A stretch of DNA of 33,900 bases from contig CANNJI010000022.1 in the NCBI GenBank assembly GCA_947504875.1, positions 1-33,900 of the forward strand, in the 5' to 3' direction. The notes beneath the pieces are model-generated. The model did not search any database and was not told the origin of the DNA. It saw only the letters and a list, made by a program, of their open reading frames with translations. The translations under genes and the position numbers were made by a program. The DNA comes from Legionellaceae bacterium. Its GTDB lineage: Bacteria; Pseudomonadota; Gammaproteobacteria; Legionellales; Legionellaceae. Shown piece by piece: positions 1-7,490 of this stretch (positions are counted from its first letter, which is position 1; each line of letters begins with the position of its first letter).

Positions 1-15
1 ATACGTGCTGTTATT

Positions 16-99
16 GTCGTCCCCGCGCAGGCGGGGATCTATCCTTGATGTGGCATTTTGATCATGCTGAGCATGGATCCCCGCCTGCGCGGGGACGAC
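16..99. repeat. Perfect inverted repeat, 24-bp arms (dispersed palindromic repeat type)
   Basis: Two GC-rich arms at 16-39 and 76-99 are exact reverse complements. The left arm begins GTCGTCCCCGCG. They are separated by 36 nt that hold a smaller palindrome (CATGCTGAGCATG). The element is far more GC-rich than its surroundings and lies just past the 3' end of the fis-like gene. Repeats of this look are scattered in intergenic regions of many proteobacterial genomes. In RNA it would form a very stable hairpin, but no T-run follows on either side, so a terminator role is only inferred. There is one copy in this window. Confidence 0.85.
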
Positions 100-138
100 A
101 TGATAAGGGATCGTATTTACAGGAAGAGATACTAGCGT

Positions 139-420
139 TTAATCTCTGCTGCCAACGTATTTATCATCAAAGTAATGACGTAATTTTGTTCTTAGCGTAC
201 CTCGACTAACACCCAACATCAGTGCAGCACGTGATTGATTATATTTGCAATGTTCCATAACAGCACGAAACAATGGTGTTTCAATTTCTTCAAGAACAAA
301 CTGGTATAAATCAACAGGCTCAGCACCCTTAAGCTCTATAAAATAGTTTTGTACAGATTGAGTAACACTGGCTGCTAATGAAGCTGACGTTTCTGCAATG
401 TCATTGTGTATATTTGTCAT
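139..420 (-). CDS. fis: Fis-family nucleoid-associated DNA-binding regulator
   Basis: This 93-aa protein has the size of Fis. The C-terminal part (about residues 60-85) is a Fis-type helix-turn-helix containing NQSRAALMLGVSRGTLRTKL, preceded by the dimerisation helices around VDLYQFVLEEIETPLF. Fis proteins bend DNA and modulate rRNA, growth-phase and virulence promoters. The ATG is preceded by AAGGAG at good spacing. The gene stands alone, with a terminator hairpin upstream (481-520) that separates it from the DUF945 gene. Legionella carries several Fis paralogues; which one this is cannot be told from the sequence. Here fis is not next to dusB, as it is in enterobacteria. Confidence 0.93.
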   Translation of the reverse strand: MTNIHNDIAETSASLAASVTQSVQNYFIELKGAEPVDLYQFVLEEIETPLFRAVMEHCKYNQSRAALMLGVSRGTLRTKLRHYFDDKYVGSRD

Positions 421-480
421 ACGATGAACTCCTTCGTTCTTTTAAGATAATAATTGAATGGGTAGGTCACAGGTACTCAC

Positions 481-520
481 TAAAAAAACATAAGTAAGCG
501 TGATCCAAAGCTTACTTATG
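481..520 (-). terminator. Intrinsic terminator after the DUF945 gene
   Basis: CATAAGTAAGC (489-499) and GCTTACTTATG (510-520) form a perfect 11-bp stem with a 10-nt loop. On the minus strand the stem is followed at once by TTTTTTTA (481-488). It lies 12 nt past the stop of the DUF945 gene and stops that transcript before fis. Confidence 0.9.
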
Positions 521-532
521 AAAATGAACTAT

Positions 533-2077
533 TTAAAACTGTAGCATGACAGGACTAAATGGATGTCCATTAACTGAAAGTTGTCCAGCCGCAAGCGTTA
601 GATCAAGACAATAATTTTCACCCTCAAGCCTGATAGCACCAGCCTGAACTAAATCTGCGATTTTCTTATCGACACTGACGTTAACTTGTTGTTTAAACTC
701 CTCTGATGAAACAGGAGGTAATGTTTTCACTTCGCCAGCAGTGACTACTGGTTCTTTTACTTCTGAAGCTGTTGGTGCGGGAGCAGGAACAACAATCGCA
801 TTCGACACTTCAGAAACCGTCTTCGGAGGCTCCGTTTGATCAAGTTTTTGTTTCTCGGCCTGCAATAATAACGATTCGGTCACTGAGCGTGTGAGTAAAG
901 CTTTTAACAGTTTAGCCGGAATTTTTACCTTGCCTTTGCCTTCTATTTTTTGAATCAATTGAAAGGGATTGCCAAGATCACCTTTGGGTAATGCGATACG
1001 TAATGACGCATCAAATACACCATCAGGCATTCCAATGTTAAACTCTGAAACTTCAAATGTAGCGCCTTTACCCAATAAGGTCGAGAGTTGGGGCAACATC
1101 ATCAGCAGGGCCTGTTGGCGCTGGCTGTCAGGTATACGCTGCATTTTTCCTGCTTGTTCATTAATGGTTGCTAAAACTTTAGCATCTAAATTTTGAAGAT
1201 CAACCGTGATTCGTCCCGGTCCATAAGCTTTTCCATGGCGAATCAATTTCTCAAATGAACCATGAAAAGAAGACTCAAAAAGACCATCGACTACTTCACT
1301 TTCAGATTTGGTATCTACATCAGCAAGTTCAAAATCAACTGTTTTATTTTTCATCACAACCAATGAGGGAAACGCTATACTTGCATCACCTAAATAGAGC
1401 CCATCATCATTCTGCTGCATATCATATTCACTGTCTACTTTATCTAACACAAGGCTCATGTCACCCGAAGAAACATTCGCTCCGTTTAATGTTAAATGAC
1501 CATTAATATGATATTTTTTAGCAGAGATAGCAAACTCACTGTCAAGCCCACCCCACTCAATCACATCTTTGTTTTTTATTGTAACCAGGCGAAATGAGGG
1601 AATCTGAAGGTGCAAATGTGTTTGATTAAAATAAGAAACAAACATACTTGCATTAAGCACAGGAGGGATTGACTCTGCTTCATAAACTGCATCGAATTGT
1701 TTTTTATAAGTTTCTGGAATTTGAACTTCGGTGGTTGCGTAGCCTAATCCAAAATGAACGCCATTATTAACAAGGCTCACTGGACCATGATAAATCATTA
1801 CAGGCGTCTCAAATGCGTATGTTTGAGAAGGGACAAGCGCTGCATCACCCTGCTGTGTAGGTACAAATCGCTCGGGCATTTGAATGTTCCACATAAGATT
1901 TGCTTTAGAATGAAACCAACCGCGTTGATATGCAACCAATTTAACGGATACATTGTTGGACTGATTGATCATTTGAATATTTCTTTTTAAGGTGCGCTCA
2001 GTAATTAACCCAGTGCCATAATATCCACCTAAAACAACCGCAGCTAGAACAGCAACTGATCCTATCGTTTTTTTCAT
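533..2077 (-). CDS. DUF945 (YdgA-like) envelope protein
   Basis: The 514-aa protein has one N-terminal hydrophobic segment (about residues 5-22, VAVLAAVVLGGYYGTG) that acts as a signal anchor, so the bulk is predicted to be periplasmic. The pattern GYYGTGLITERTL followed by VKLVAYQRGWFHSKA is characteristic of the DUF945/YdgA family, in which the Y-x-RGWF element is conserved. A proline- and valine-rich linker (about residues 415-450) leads to a C-terminal domain ending in VNGHPFSPVMLQF, also typical. The molecular function of the family is not established. The start has GGAG upstream. It lies 79 bp downstream of the MFS gene in the same direction, so co-transcription is possible, and it ends in a strong terminator. 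Confidence 0.85.
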   Translation of the reverse strand: MKKTIGSVAVLAAVVLGGYYGTGLITERTLKRNIQMINQSNNVSVKLVAYQRGWFHSKANLMWNIQMPERFVPTQQGDAALVPSQTYAFETPVMIYHGPVSLVNNGVHFGLGYATTEVQIPETYKKQFDAVYEAESIPPVLNASMFVSYFNQTHLHLQIPSFRLVTIKNKDVIEWGGLDSEFAISAKKYHINGHLTLNGANVSSGDMSLVLDKVDSEYDMQQNDDGLYLGDASIAFPSLVVMKNKTVDFELADVDTKSESEVVDGLFESSFHGSFEKLIRHGKAYGPGRITVDLQNLDAKVLATINEQAGKMQRIPDSQRQQALLMMLPQLSTLLGKGATFEVSEFNIGMPDGVFDASLRIALPKGDLGNPFQLIQKIEGKGKVKIPAKLLKALLTRSVTESLLLQAEKQKLDQTEPPKTVSEVSNAIVVPAPAPTASEVKEPVVTAGEVKTLPPVSSEEFKQQVNVSVDKKIADLVQAGAIRLEGENYCLDLTLAAGQLSVNGHPFSPVMLQF

Positions 2078-2156
2078 TCAATTCTCCGTAATTAAAGCTA
2101 TTTCACTTATTTAAACACGAGACCAACACTGAAGGAAGCTCATCAATGATTTTATC

Positions 2157-3428
2157 TTACTTTATTAAAGGTTTGCCATAAGTTTCTTTTACCATACACG
2201 CTAACACAAGCGCTATGAGAGAGCAAACAGGGAGAATTCTTAGTCCAAATTGAAAATCTGAAAACAATAAACGTTCAACATGATAACCCCTTATTCCTGC
2301 TGCACAATCAACTAATTTCCCCACCAAAGGTTGCAGTGATGCCCCAACAAAAATAGAGGCCATATTTGTGAATGCAATGGCAGTCCCGACCACTGCACGC
2401 TGATGTAACTCAGTTGATACGGCATATGCAATGGCAACCCCAGTGTTGGTAAAGCCAAACAAAAATAAGATTAAACCAACCGTGGTTGAGCTCAAAGAAG
2501 GATAAAAAATCAAGATCATTGTTAATACACAGCCACAAACGGCAGAAATTATCATCAAAGGTTTACGACGACCGATTCTGTCTGAAAACCAACCCGATAA
2601 CGGCCCCCCTACGCACCAACCAATAAAAATTAACCCCGTTGCAAATGCAGCTGTATGAGCTGACAAACCACGTCCATATTGTAAGTAGGCCGGACCAATT
2701 GCCTCGCCGATAACCGCTGTAGGGCCAAACAGAAAACCTGCGTACAGTGCATTAATCCATGTTTGTTTACACGAAAGAACTGTCTTTAAACTAAGGAATA
2801 CAGACAGTTGCTTCTCTTTTTTGAGTTCAAAACGGTTTGTACTTGGATGATCTTGAACGTACTGATAAAGTAAAGCAGCCAATGCTATAAACAGAAATGC
2901 AATAATCAACATGCTATGTCGCCAACCGAGGGTTGCGACCAAAAACGATACTGGAGCCTCCCCAGCAGCGGCGCCCAACATCCCCAAGGCTTGGGTGAGA
3001 CCAGCAAGCAATCCCAGCATCGCAGGTGGAAACCATGAAGTTGCTAAACGTAAAGCTGAAATAAATGCAAAAGCTGCACTAAACCCTATGAGCATTCTAC
3101 CAACGGATGCCGTTGTTAAGCTGTCTGCCAATCCAAAAACACAACAACCCATGGCTGTTATCAATGACATAAGGGTTAATATCCAGCGTATACTTACTCG
3201 GTCAACCATCAAACCTACTGGAATTTGCATTAAGATATAAGGCACGTAAAATGATGCTGTTAAAATACCAAAACCAGCTTCATTAATGCCAAAGTCTGTC
3301 TGTAAATAGCGGTGCATAACACCAGGAGCAACCCGTGCCATATAATCTGAAAAATAAAAAGTCGCGGCAAGCCCCCAAATTATCCAAGCAAATTTCAATT
3401 GATTTTTAGTTTGGTGTTGTTCTATCAT
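2157..3428 (-). CDS. MFS transporter (12 predicted membrane segments)
   Basis: This is a major facilitator protein with two six-helix halves. The loop 2-3 motif GLMVDRVSIR (about residue 80) and its repeat GWFSDRIGRRKP (about residue 280) are the MFS A-motifs. The N-terminus FAWIIWGLAATFYFSDYMARVAPG resembles anion/organic-acid:H+ symporters and nutrient carriers, but the substrate cannot be read. I moved the start from 3437 to the ATG at 3428 (423 aa), because AAGGA sits 8 nt before that codon while it abuts the upstream ATG. It may share a transcript with the DUF945 gene behind it. Legionella uses several MFS carriers for amino acids and nucleosides; assignment to one of those is not justified. 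Confidence 0.88.
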   Translation of the reverse strand: MIEQHQTKNQLKFAWIIWGLAATFYFSDYMARVAPGVMHRYLQTDFGINEAGFGILTASFYVPYILMQIPVGLMVDRVSIRWILTLMSLITAMGCCVFGLADSLTTASVGRMLIGFSAAFAFISALRLATSWFPPAMLGLLAGLTQALGMLGAAAGEAPVSFLVATLGWRHSMLIIAFLFIALAALLYQYVQDHPSTNRFELKKEKQLSVFLSLKTVLSCKQTWINALYAGFLFGPTAVIGEAIGPAYLQYGRGLSAHTAAFATGLIFIGWCVGGPLSGWFSDRIGRRKPLMIISAVCGCVLTMILIFYPSLSSTTVGLILFLFGFTNTGVAIAYAVSTELHQRAVVGTAIAFTNMASIFVGASLQPLVGKLVDCAAGIRGYHVERLLFSDFQFGLRILPVCSLIALVLACMVKETYGKPLIK

Positions 3429-3570
3429 CCGATACATCCTTAACGATATATGTAAAAAAAAGTGCGGGTAAATCCTAACAAAAAACGACGATAGATTGAA
3501 TCATTTACCATCAGAATGCAAGCCTTTGTCGTAAGAGACCCCTCGTTAAACTTGCGGTACTCAGACAGAG

Positions 3571-3611
3571 CGCGCTTACCGCTGAATCAAGTCATCTGTC
3601 GGGCACTATAT
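3571..3611 (+). repeat. Half copy of the 108-bp palindromic element
   Basis: GAGCGCGCTTA followed by ATCAAGTCATCTGTC and GGGCACTATA matches the right half of the element at 21511-21618. The left half is decayed or missing. The copy ends about 12 nt before the start codon of the SseB-like gene, so its TATATA could serve as that gene's -10 box. Confidence 0.7.
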
Positions 3612-3622
3612 ATACCTACAAC

Positions 3623-4024
3623 ATGAGCAAACAAATGAATGAACTAGAACAAGCACTCAGTGACGCGCTTTTATCAGAAGGAAGTCAAAAAGAAGCCAAT
3701 AAGGCGTACTTGGAGTTCATTAAGGCTAACTTTATTATACCTATCCAAAAATCTGAAAATCAAAATAATCCTGAAGTTCTTTTTTTAATCGAAGGACAGC
3801 AACAGTTCTTACCTGTATTTACTACGCGAAAGTATCTTGATACGTGGGCCATTGACATCAGAAATAACATCGACTTACTTGAATTGTCTGGTGTTAACTT
3901 GCTCAAAGGGGTCGGTGAAGGCGTATTTATAAGCCTTAACATCGGAACACCGCTCTATAAAGAGTTCAACCCCTCTGAAATTGCGCGCATGAAAAGTCTC
4001 ATCATAAAGTTTTTCCCAAACTAA
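3623..4024 (+). CDS. SseB N-terminal-domain-like protein
   Basis: The 133-aa protein fits the SseB N-terminal domain. An N-terminal helix (LEQALSDALLSEG) is followed by a strand with a Pro (NFIIPIQ), then LFLIEGQQQFLPVFTTRKYLD, then a hydrophobic GVNLLK and the ending FISLNIGTPLYKEFNPSE. In that family the LP-x-FT and LNxG positions are typical. Members include an enhanced-serine-sensitivity protein and type III secretion-linked proteins; the biochemical role is not known. There is no recognisable ribosome-binding site. The likely -10 box is so close to the ATG that the mRNA may be leaderless. Its stop codon overlaps that of the convergent gene at 4021. Confidence 0.6.
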   Translation: MSKQMNELEQALSDALLSEGSQKEANKAYLEFIKANFIIPIQKSENQNNPEVLFLIEGQQQFLPVFTTRKYLDTWAIDIRNNIDLLELSGVNLLKGVGEGVFISLNIGTPLYKEFNPSEIARMKSLIIKFFPN

Positions 4025-4392
4025 GCGACCAAATCAATGACCTGATAGCCCAAAATAGCAGATACGGCAATCACACCAGCAATTTCCAACACTCTTGTTA
4101 GATAATTGTCACGAATATCATGATATGCAACATCGTTTTCTGCTTCATGCGCAAAATCATCACTCAACGAAGATGTATTTTCATTAAACAGTGGCTCATT
4201 TCCATAAAAACCAGCCCACCATCCTTCAGTCCATTCGCCCGCTTCGCGTGAGTTCTCTCGATAAGGATTCTCACTTTCTAAAACCCCTGCACAAGCGCAT
4301 TCATAGCCATAGACATAACACTCTTCAAGACTTGGATGTTCTAAATTAAATTTAAATTTTAAATGAGGTAATATCGACGTGTAATCGTTCAT
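4021..4392 (-). CDS. RMF-like small protein with C-terminal membrane helix
   Basis: The 123-aa product is soluble and acidic at first and ends in one hydrophobic helix (about residues 101-120, VLEIAGVIAVSAILGY). Residues 29-64 follow the ribosome modulation factor pattern: GY, a small residue, G, then ENPY, then EWTEGWWAGF. In RMF the equivalent is GY-x5-G-x6-PY-x8-W-x2-GW. RMF dimerises ribosomes in stationary phase; whether this protein binds ribosomes is inference. I chose the ATG at 4392 over 4413 because AAGGAG lies 8 nt before it. It is convergent with the SseB-like gene (stop codons overlap) and divergent from the di-iron/E2 fusion gene. It could also be an unrelated Legionella-specific protein. 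Confidence 0.6.
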   Translation of the reverse strand: MNDYTSILPHLKFKFNLEHPSLEECYVYGYECACAGVLESENPYRENSREAGEWTEGWWAGFYGNEPLFNENTSSLSDDFAHEAENDVAYHDIRDNYLTRVLEIAGVIAVSAILGYQVIDLVA

Positions 4393-4556
4393 AATAGCTA
4401 CTCCTTGCTTCAATCAATTAAGGGCCAGTAGGTTCATTTATTCGCTAATGCGAGTGATAAACGTTTTACTAGCTCAGTAGATAAATTCTATAAGCTAAAA
4501 ATTGTCTTATTGTCCATACAATACTTCTTTTACACTTTCTTTACAAAATTGATGGG

Positions 4557-4586
4557 TTGACGAATAAGATCAGGTGTAGGTATGAT
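4557..4586 (+). promoter_or_regulatory. Candidate sigma70 promoter of the di-iron/E2 fusion gene
   Basis: TTGACG (4557-4562) and TATGAT (4581-4586) are 18 bp apart. They predict a start site near 4593, giving a leader of about 23 nt before the GTG at 4616. Confidence 0.55.
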
Positions 4587-4615
4587 TCAGCATTGTTATT
4601 TATTAGGTAATTCGC

Positions 4616-6397
4616 GTGGATGAGCTTACTGGTTTGCTTAGACCATCTTGGGGTGCTGAGAAGTGGATACTAGAAGGTTGGGACACCCTTGCGGTCGATG
4701 AGAAAAAGTTAATTAAATCCAGAATGGATGATTTGTTCAAAGACGGCCTCCCTTTTGAACTAAAATCCGATAAACTTTTTTATATTTACACCTTTTCATT
4801 ACTTGCTCAACTGGAAGTACTGGCCATTCAAGTTCCTCTTAAATTTGAAGCAAAAATGTCTACCGATGAGTATCGTGAACGGCTACATATTCAATTAATT
4901 GACGAAATTTTTCATGGCCTGGTTTTTACAAAAATTGTCTATATGCTCTGTGCCCCTTACGCAACTCCGCCTGAGTATAGCCCTCATATAGAACGATTAT
5001 GTGATTTTATTCGTAATGAAGACTGCCCAAAAACAGCACTTATGCTGCTTAATCTGGTAGGCGAGGGCTGGATTGAGGAAATTTTTTATAGTTTGGAGCG
5101 AAAGGATATTGCACCAAAAGTTTTCGAAGTCATTCTCGAAGACGAACACCGTCACGTATGTGAAGCTGATTTATATCGTGACATAGGCCTACCCGATATT
5201 GAGCTATTAAAGCCTAAGATTGCTTATTTAGAAGAACAGCTGATCACCAACATCTTTATGCAATACAAATATATTGCTTCAGTAAGCGCGCTTCTGGGTG
5301 TTGATGGCATGAAACAGTTTAAAACATCATTAGACCAAAAACATCAAGATCAGTTAAGCAAAATAGATCTCAAGCCTACTGACGATTGGAATGCATTTAT
5401 GGAATTGGGGGAAGGTTTTCTACCTCAATTAGAGCAATATGTGGCATCCAATCATGAAGTTGAAATGTCGCCCATCCGTAAAGTATTCATGACTCAATGG
5501 AGTAACCCGAGCGACCCAACCATGGCGGGTCAATTTAATGTCAATGTGAGTTGTATTGACTTTTTTAACAAAAAATTTCCCTCTGAAACAATCACCACGC
5601 TCATGATGCAGGCTATTAGTTTAGGACTCTCCCTGAATCCTTCATTTCGTAACTATGTAAATTTCAGGAAAATATTTCGCGCTGAAGACGCCTATGTTGG
5701 CCTGGTTGTCAAATTACCTGACTGCGGAGATCACATTGCTACCATTGTTTTTAAGAATTGTCACGAGCTGAGTCTTTTTGAGTTAACACATAAAATTAAA
5801 TCTATCATGAAAAAAATGGCTCATTGTTATAAAAAAAGAGAGGCCATGGAGAATGATCCTAAAATCCAGGAGTTGATGCAATCAATGATTTATGATTTTG
5901 CATACAATACCTACGATTATCCCATCGCAGGAACGCCTTTTGTTTCACTCAGTAGCATTGGATTTTGTGGTTACAATCAAGGCATGTCACCCCTTAGACG
6001 CAATGAGTCCATGAAATTCACACTCTTTGAAATTGAACGCAAGCCTGTCTGGAACAAGGAAACTCAAACGTTTGAACCAGTCGACATATTGCCCGTATCA
6101 ATCAGTGCTGATCATCGAATATTTGATGGTAATTTACCTGTACCTCAGTTGACGAACACTTATTTCAACACCATGTTTAATAAAATGCTTAATGATATGT
6201 GTAAACCACAGCCTTTACCCAATCAATCAGAACCTATAGAACCGCTGATTGACCTACTGCTCAGTAAAAACACCGAGATTACTTATAAGGCTCTGTTTTT
6301 TTTACAAACTTATTGGTTTGATTTCGTTACGGCAGATGAGTTGCTCAGTGAATATAATGACTTAGTAACCGATTATAGTACTGAGCAGATGATTTAA
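4616..6397 (+). CDS. Ferritin-like di-iron domain fused to E2-type acyltransferase domain
   Basis: The 593-aa protein appears to have two domains. Residues 1-215 are helical and carry a carboxylate di-iron pattern: Glu67, then E97-x-x-H100 (EIFH), Glu150 or 154, then E177-x-x-H180 (EDEHRH). Two ExxH pairs about 80 residues apart with single Glu residues before each are typical of ferritin-like di-iron proteins. Residues about 285-530 resemble the catalytic domain of 2-oxoacid dehydrogenase E2 or chloramphenicol acetyltransferase-type trimers, ending in ISADHRIFDG, the H-x3-DG active-site motif (His500, Asp504). There is no lipoyl domain and no peripheral-subunit-binding domain, so it is unlikely to be a working E2 of a dehydrogenase complex. 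The start is GTG with a weak AGGT upstream. No product is known to me; an oxidation-acylation enzyme is inference. Confidence 0.75.
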   Translation: MDELTGLLRPSWGAEKWILEGWDTLAVDEKKLIKSRMDDLFKDGLPFELKSDKLFYIYTFSLLAQLEVLAIQVPLKFEAKMSTDEYRERLHIQLIDEIFHGLVFTKIVYMLCAPYATPPEYSPHIERLCDFIRNEDCPKTALMLLNLVGEGWIEEIFYSLERKDIAPKVFEVILEDEHRHVCEADLYRDIGLPDIELLKPKIAYLEEQLITNIFMQYKYIASVSALLGVDGMKQFKTSLDQKHQDQLSKIDLKPTDDWNAFMELGEGFLPQLEQYVASNHEVEMSPIRKVFMTQWSNPSDPTMAGQFNVNVSCIDFFNKKFPSETITTLMMQAISLGLSLNPSFRNYVNFRKIFRAEDAYVGLVVKLPDCGDHIATIVFKNCHELSLFELTHKIKSIMKKMAHCYKKREAMENDPKIQELMQSMIYDFAYNTYDYPIAGTPFVSLSSIGFCGYNQGMSPLRRNESMKFTLFEIERKPVWNKETQTFEPVDILPVSISADHRIFDGNLPVPQLTNTYFNTMFNKMLNDMCKPQPLPNQSEPIEPLIDLLLSKNTEITYKALFFLQTYWFDFVTADELLSEYNDLVTDYSTEQMI

Positions 6398-6403
6398 CTG
6401 TCC

Positions 6404-6430
6404 ATCAACTCATCTATTTGGCACTATAGA
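6404..6430 (+). repeat. Terminal fragment of the palindromic element
   Basis: CATCAACTCATCT followed by TTGGCACTATAGA matches, with a few changes, the end of the elements at 3571 and 21511. It continues into ATACCTACA, which is also found after the 3571 copy but not at 21511. It lies just upstream of the small membrane protein gene, where TATAGA could act as a -10 box. Confidence 0.5.
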
Positions 6431-6458
6431 ATACCTACATTATGATAAGGAGAGTTAT

Positions 6459-6719
6459 ATGTCAGTCAGCAAATTACATCCTACGGCATTCGGCATAACT
6501 GCAGCCATCGTTATTGGGATACCTGCTATTTTGGGGGGGTTAGCCGCGCCGCTTATTTTAAATGGAAAACCCATTGCAATAGCTGCAGGAAGTATGTATG
6601 TCACCTACATACCCACCATAAATGCGGCTATTATCGGCGCAGCAGTCATTCCAGTTACTGCATATGCCGTTGCATACGTTAGTTCTTGGATATATAATTT
6701 TTTAATCAATAAATTATAG
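6459..6719 (+). CDS. Small two-helix membrane protein, unknown function
   Basis: The 86-aa protein has two long hydrophobic stretches (about residues 11-33 and 55-82), both rich in Ala, Gly and Ile, joined by a short loop containing NGKP and MYVTYIP. It starts with MSVSKLHPTAFG and is preceded by AAGGAG at good spacing, so it is very likely translated. I do not recognise the family. The size and topology resemble the small 'holin-like' proteins annotated in Legionella, but that is a weak likeness. It lies 61 bp after the di-iron/E2 fusion in the same direction, with a repeat-derived promoter-like sequence in the gap, so it may be expressed with it or on its own. Confidence 0.6.
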   Translation: MSVSKLHPTAFGITAAIVIGIPAILGGLAAPLILNGKPIAIAAGSMYVTYIPTINAAIIGAAVIPVTAYAVAYVSSWIYNFLINKL

Positions 6720-6740
6720 TAACGTAACTCCCCACCTCAT

Positions 6741-6791
6741 ACGTCACAGAGCCACATCGTAGAATATTCCTCGCTGTGCTCTGAAAGACGT
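6741..6791. terminator. Possible bidirectional terminator hairpin between convergent genes
   Basis: ACGTC...GACGT encloses CAGAGC-CACA...TGTG-CTCTG, a two-part stem with a bulge and an internal loop. It lies between the 3' ends of the small membrane gene and pdxH. There is no strong T-run, so the assignment is tentative. Confidence 0.35.
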
Positions 6792-6817
6792 AGTGCCATT
6801 AGACTTTAGCCAATGTC

Positions 6818-7477
6818 TCAAGGCGATAATCGCGTAATCGCCCACTGATTGTTGGATCCTTTTTGATAATGAATCCTGTCATGCAGGCGATTGTCTCGCC
6901 CTTGCCAAAACTCAATCTCAACCGGTCTCACTGAAAAGCCTCCCCAAAAAGAAGGCCTGTTGATTGGCGTGTTCTCAGGATATTTGATAGCCAATGCATG
7001 TAACCGAGCTTCGAGTACCTCGCGATTCGGAATAACTTCGCTTTGAAAAGAAGCCAAAGCACTCAATTGGCTCATTCGTGGCCTTGAAGCAAAGTACTCA
7101 TCAGAAACAGTGTCACTGACACGAGATACTTCTCCTCGTACCCGAATTTGTCGGGCAAGCTTAGACCAATAAAAATTGAGCGCAACATGAGGCATAACAG
7201 AAAACTCTTGTGCTTTTATACTGTTATAATTGGTATAAAACACAAACGAATCTGATTCAATACCCTTGAGTAAAACAACGCGTGAATCAGGCCGTCCTGA
7301 GCTGTCTACGGTTGATAAAACCATGGCGGAAGGATCATCATGTTCTGCCTTTACGGCCTCCGAAAACCAGGATTCAAACTGAATAATAGGAGATGCAGCA
7401 ACCATGTTTTCATTTAAACCATGCTGCCCGTATTCACGTCTGGTTTTGCGCGCTAGCTCGGAGACCTGATGAGACAT
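6818..7477 (-). CDS. pdxH: Pyridoxamine/pyridoxine 5'-phosphate oxidase
   Basis: The 219-aa protein is a full-length FMN-dependent PdxH, which oxidises pyridoxine or pyridoxamine 5'-phosphate to pyridoxal 5'-phosphate. Family landmarks are visible: RVVLLKGI and FVFYTNYNSIKA (FMN binding), ARQIRVRGEVSRV, SRPRMSQLSALASFQS, and the C-terminal FWQGRDNRLHDR with the substrate-binding Arg/His. It starts 13 bp after the sucD stop and is last in the sdh-suc run. PLP is the cofactor of aminotransferases that feed 2-oxoglutarate, so the pairing makes metabolic sense, but co-regulation is inferred from spacing only. Confidence 0.96.
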   Translation of the reverse strand: MSHQVSELARKTRREYGQHGLNENMVAASPIIQFESWFSEAVKAEHDDPSAMVLSTVDSSGRPDSRVVLLKGIESDSFVFYTNYNSIKAQEFSVMPHVALNFYWSKLARQIRVRGEVSRVSDTVSDEYFASRPRMSQLSALASFQSEVIPNREVLEARLHALAIKYPENTPINRPSFWGGFSVRPVEIEFWQGRDNRLHDRIHYQKGSNNQWAITRLSP

Positions 7478-7490
7478 AGAGGATTATCCC

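Noticed and set aside
16-99. CRISPR repeat pair
   Set aside because: Only two copies, in inverted and not direct orientation; no array and no cas genes.
4582-4623. Possible 13-codon leader peptide overlapping the GTG start of the di-iron/E2 fusion gene
   Set aside because: The best promoter places its -10 box (TATGAT) over the supposed start codon, so the short frame would not be transcribed in full.
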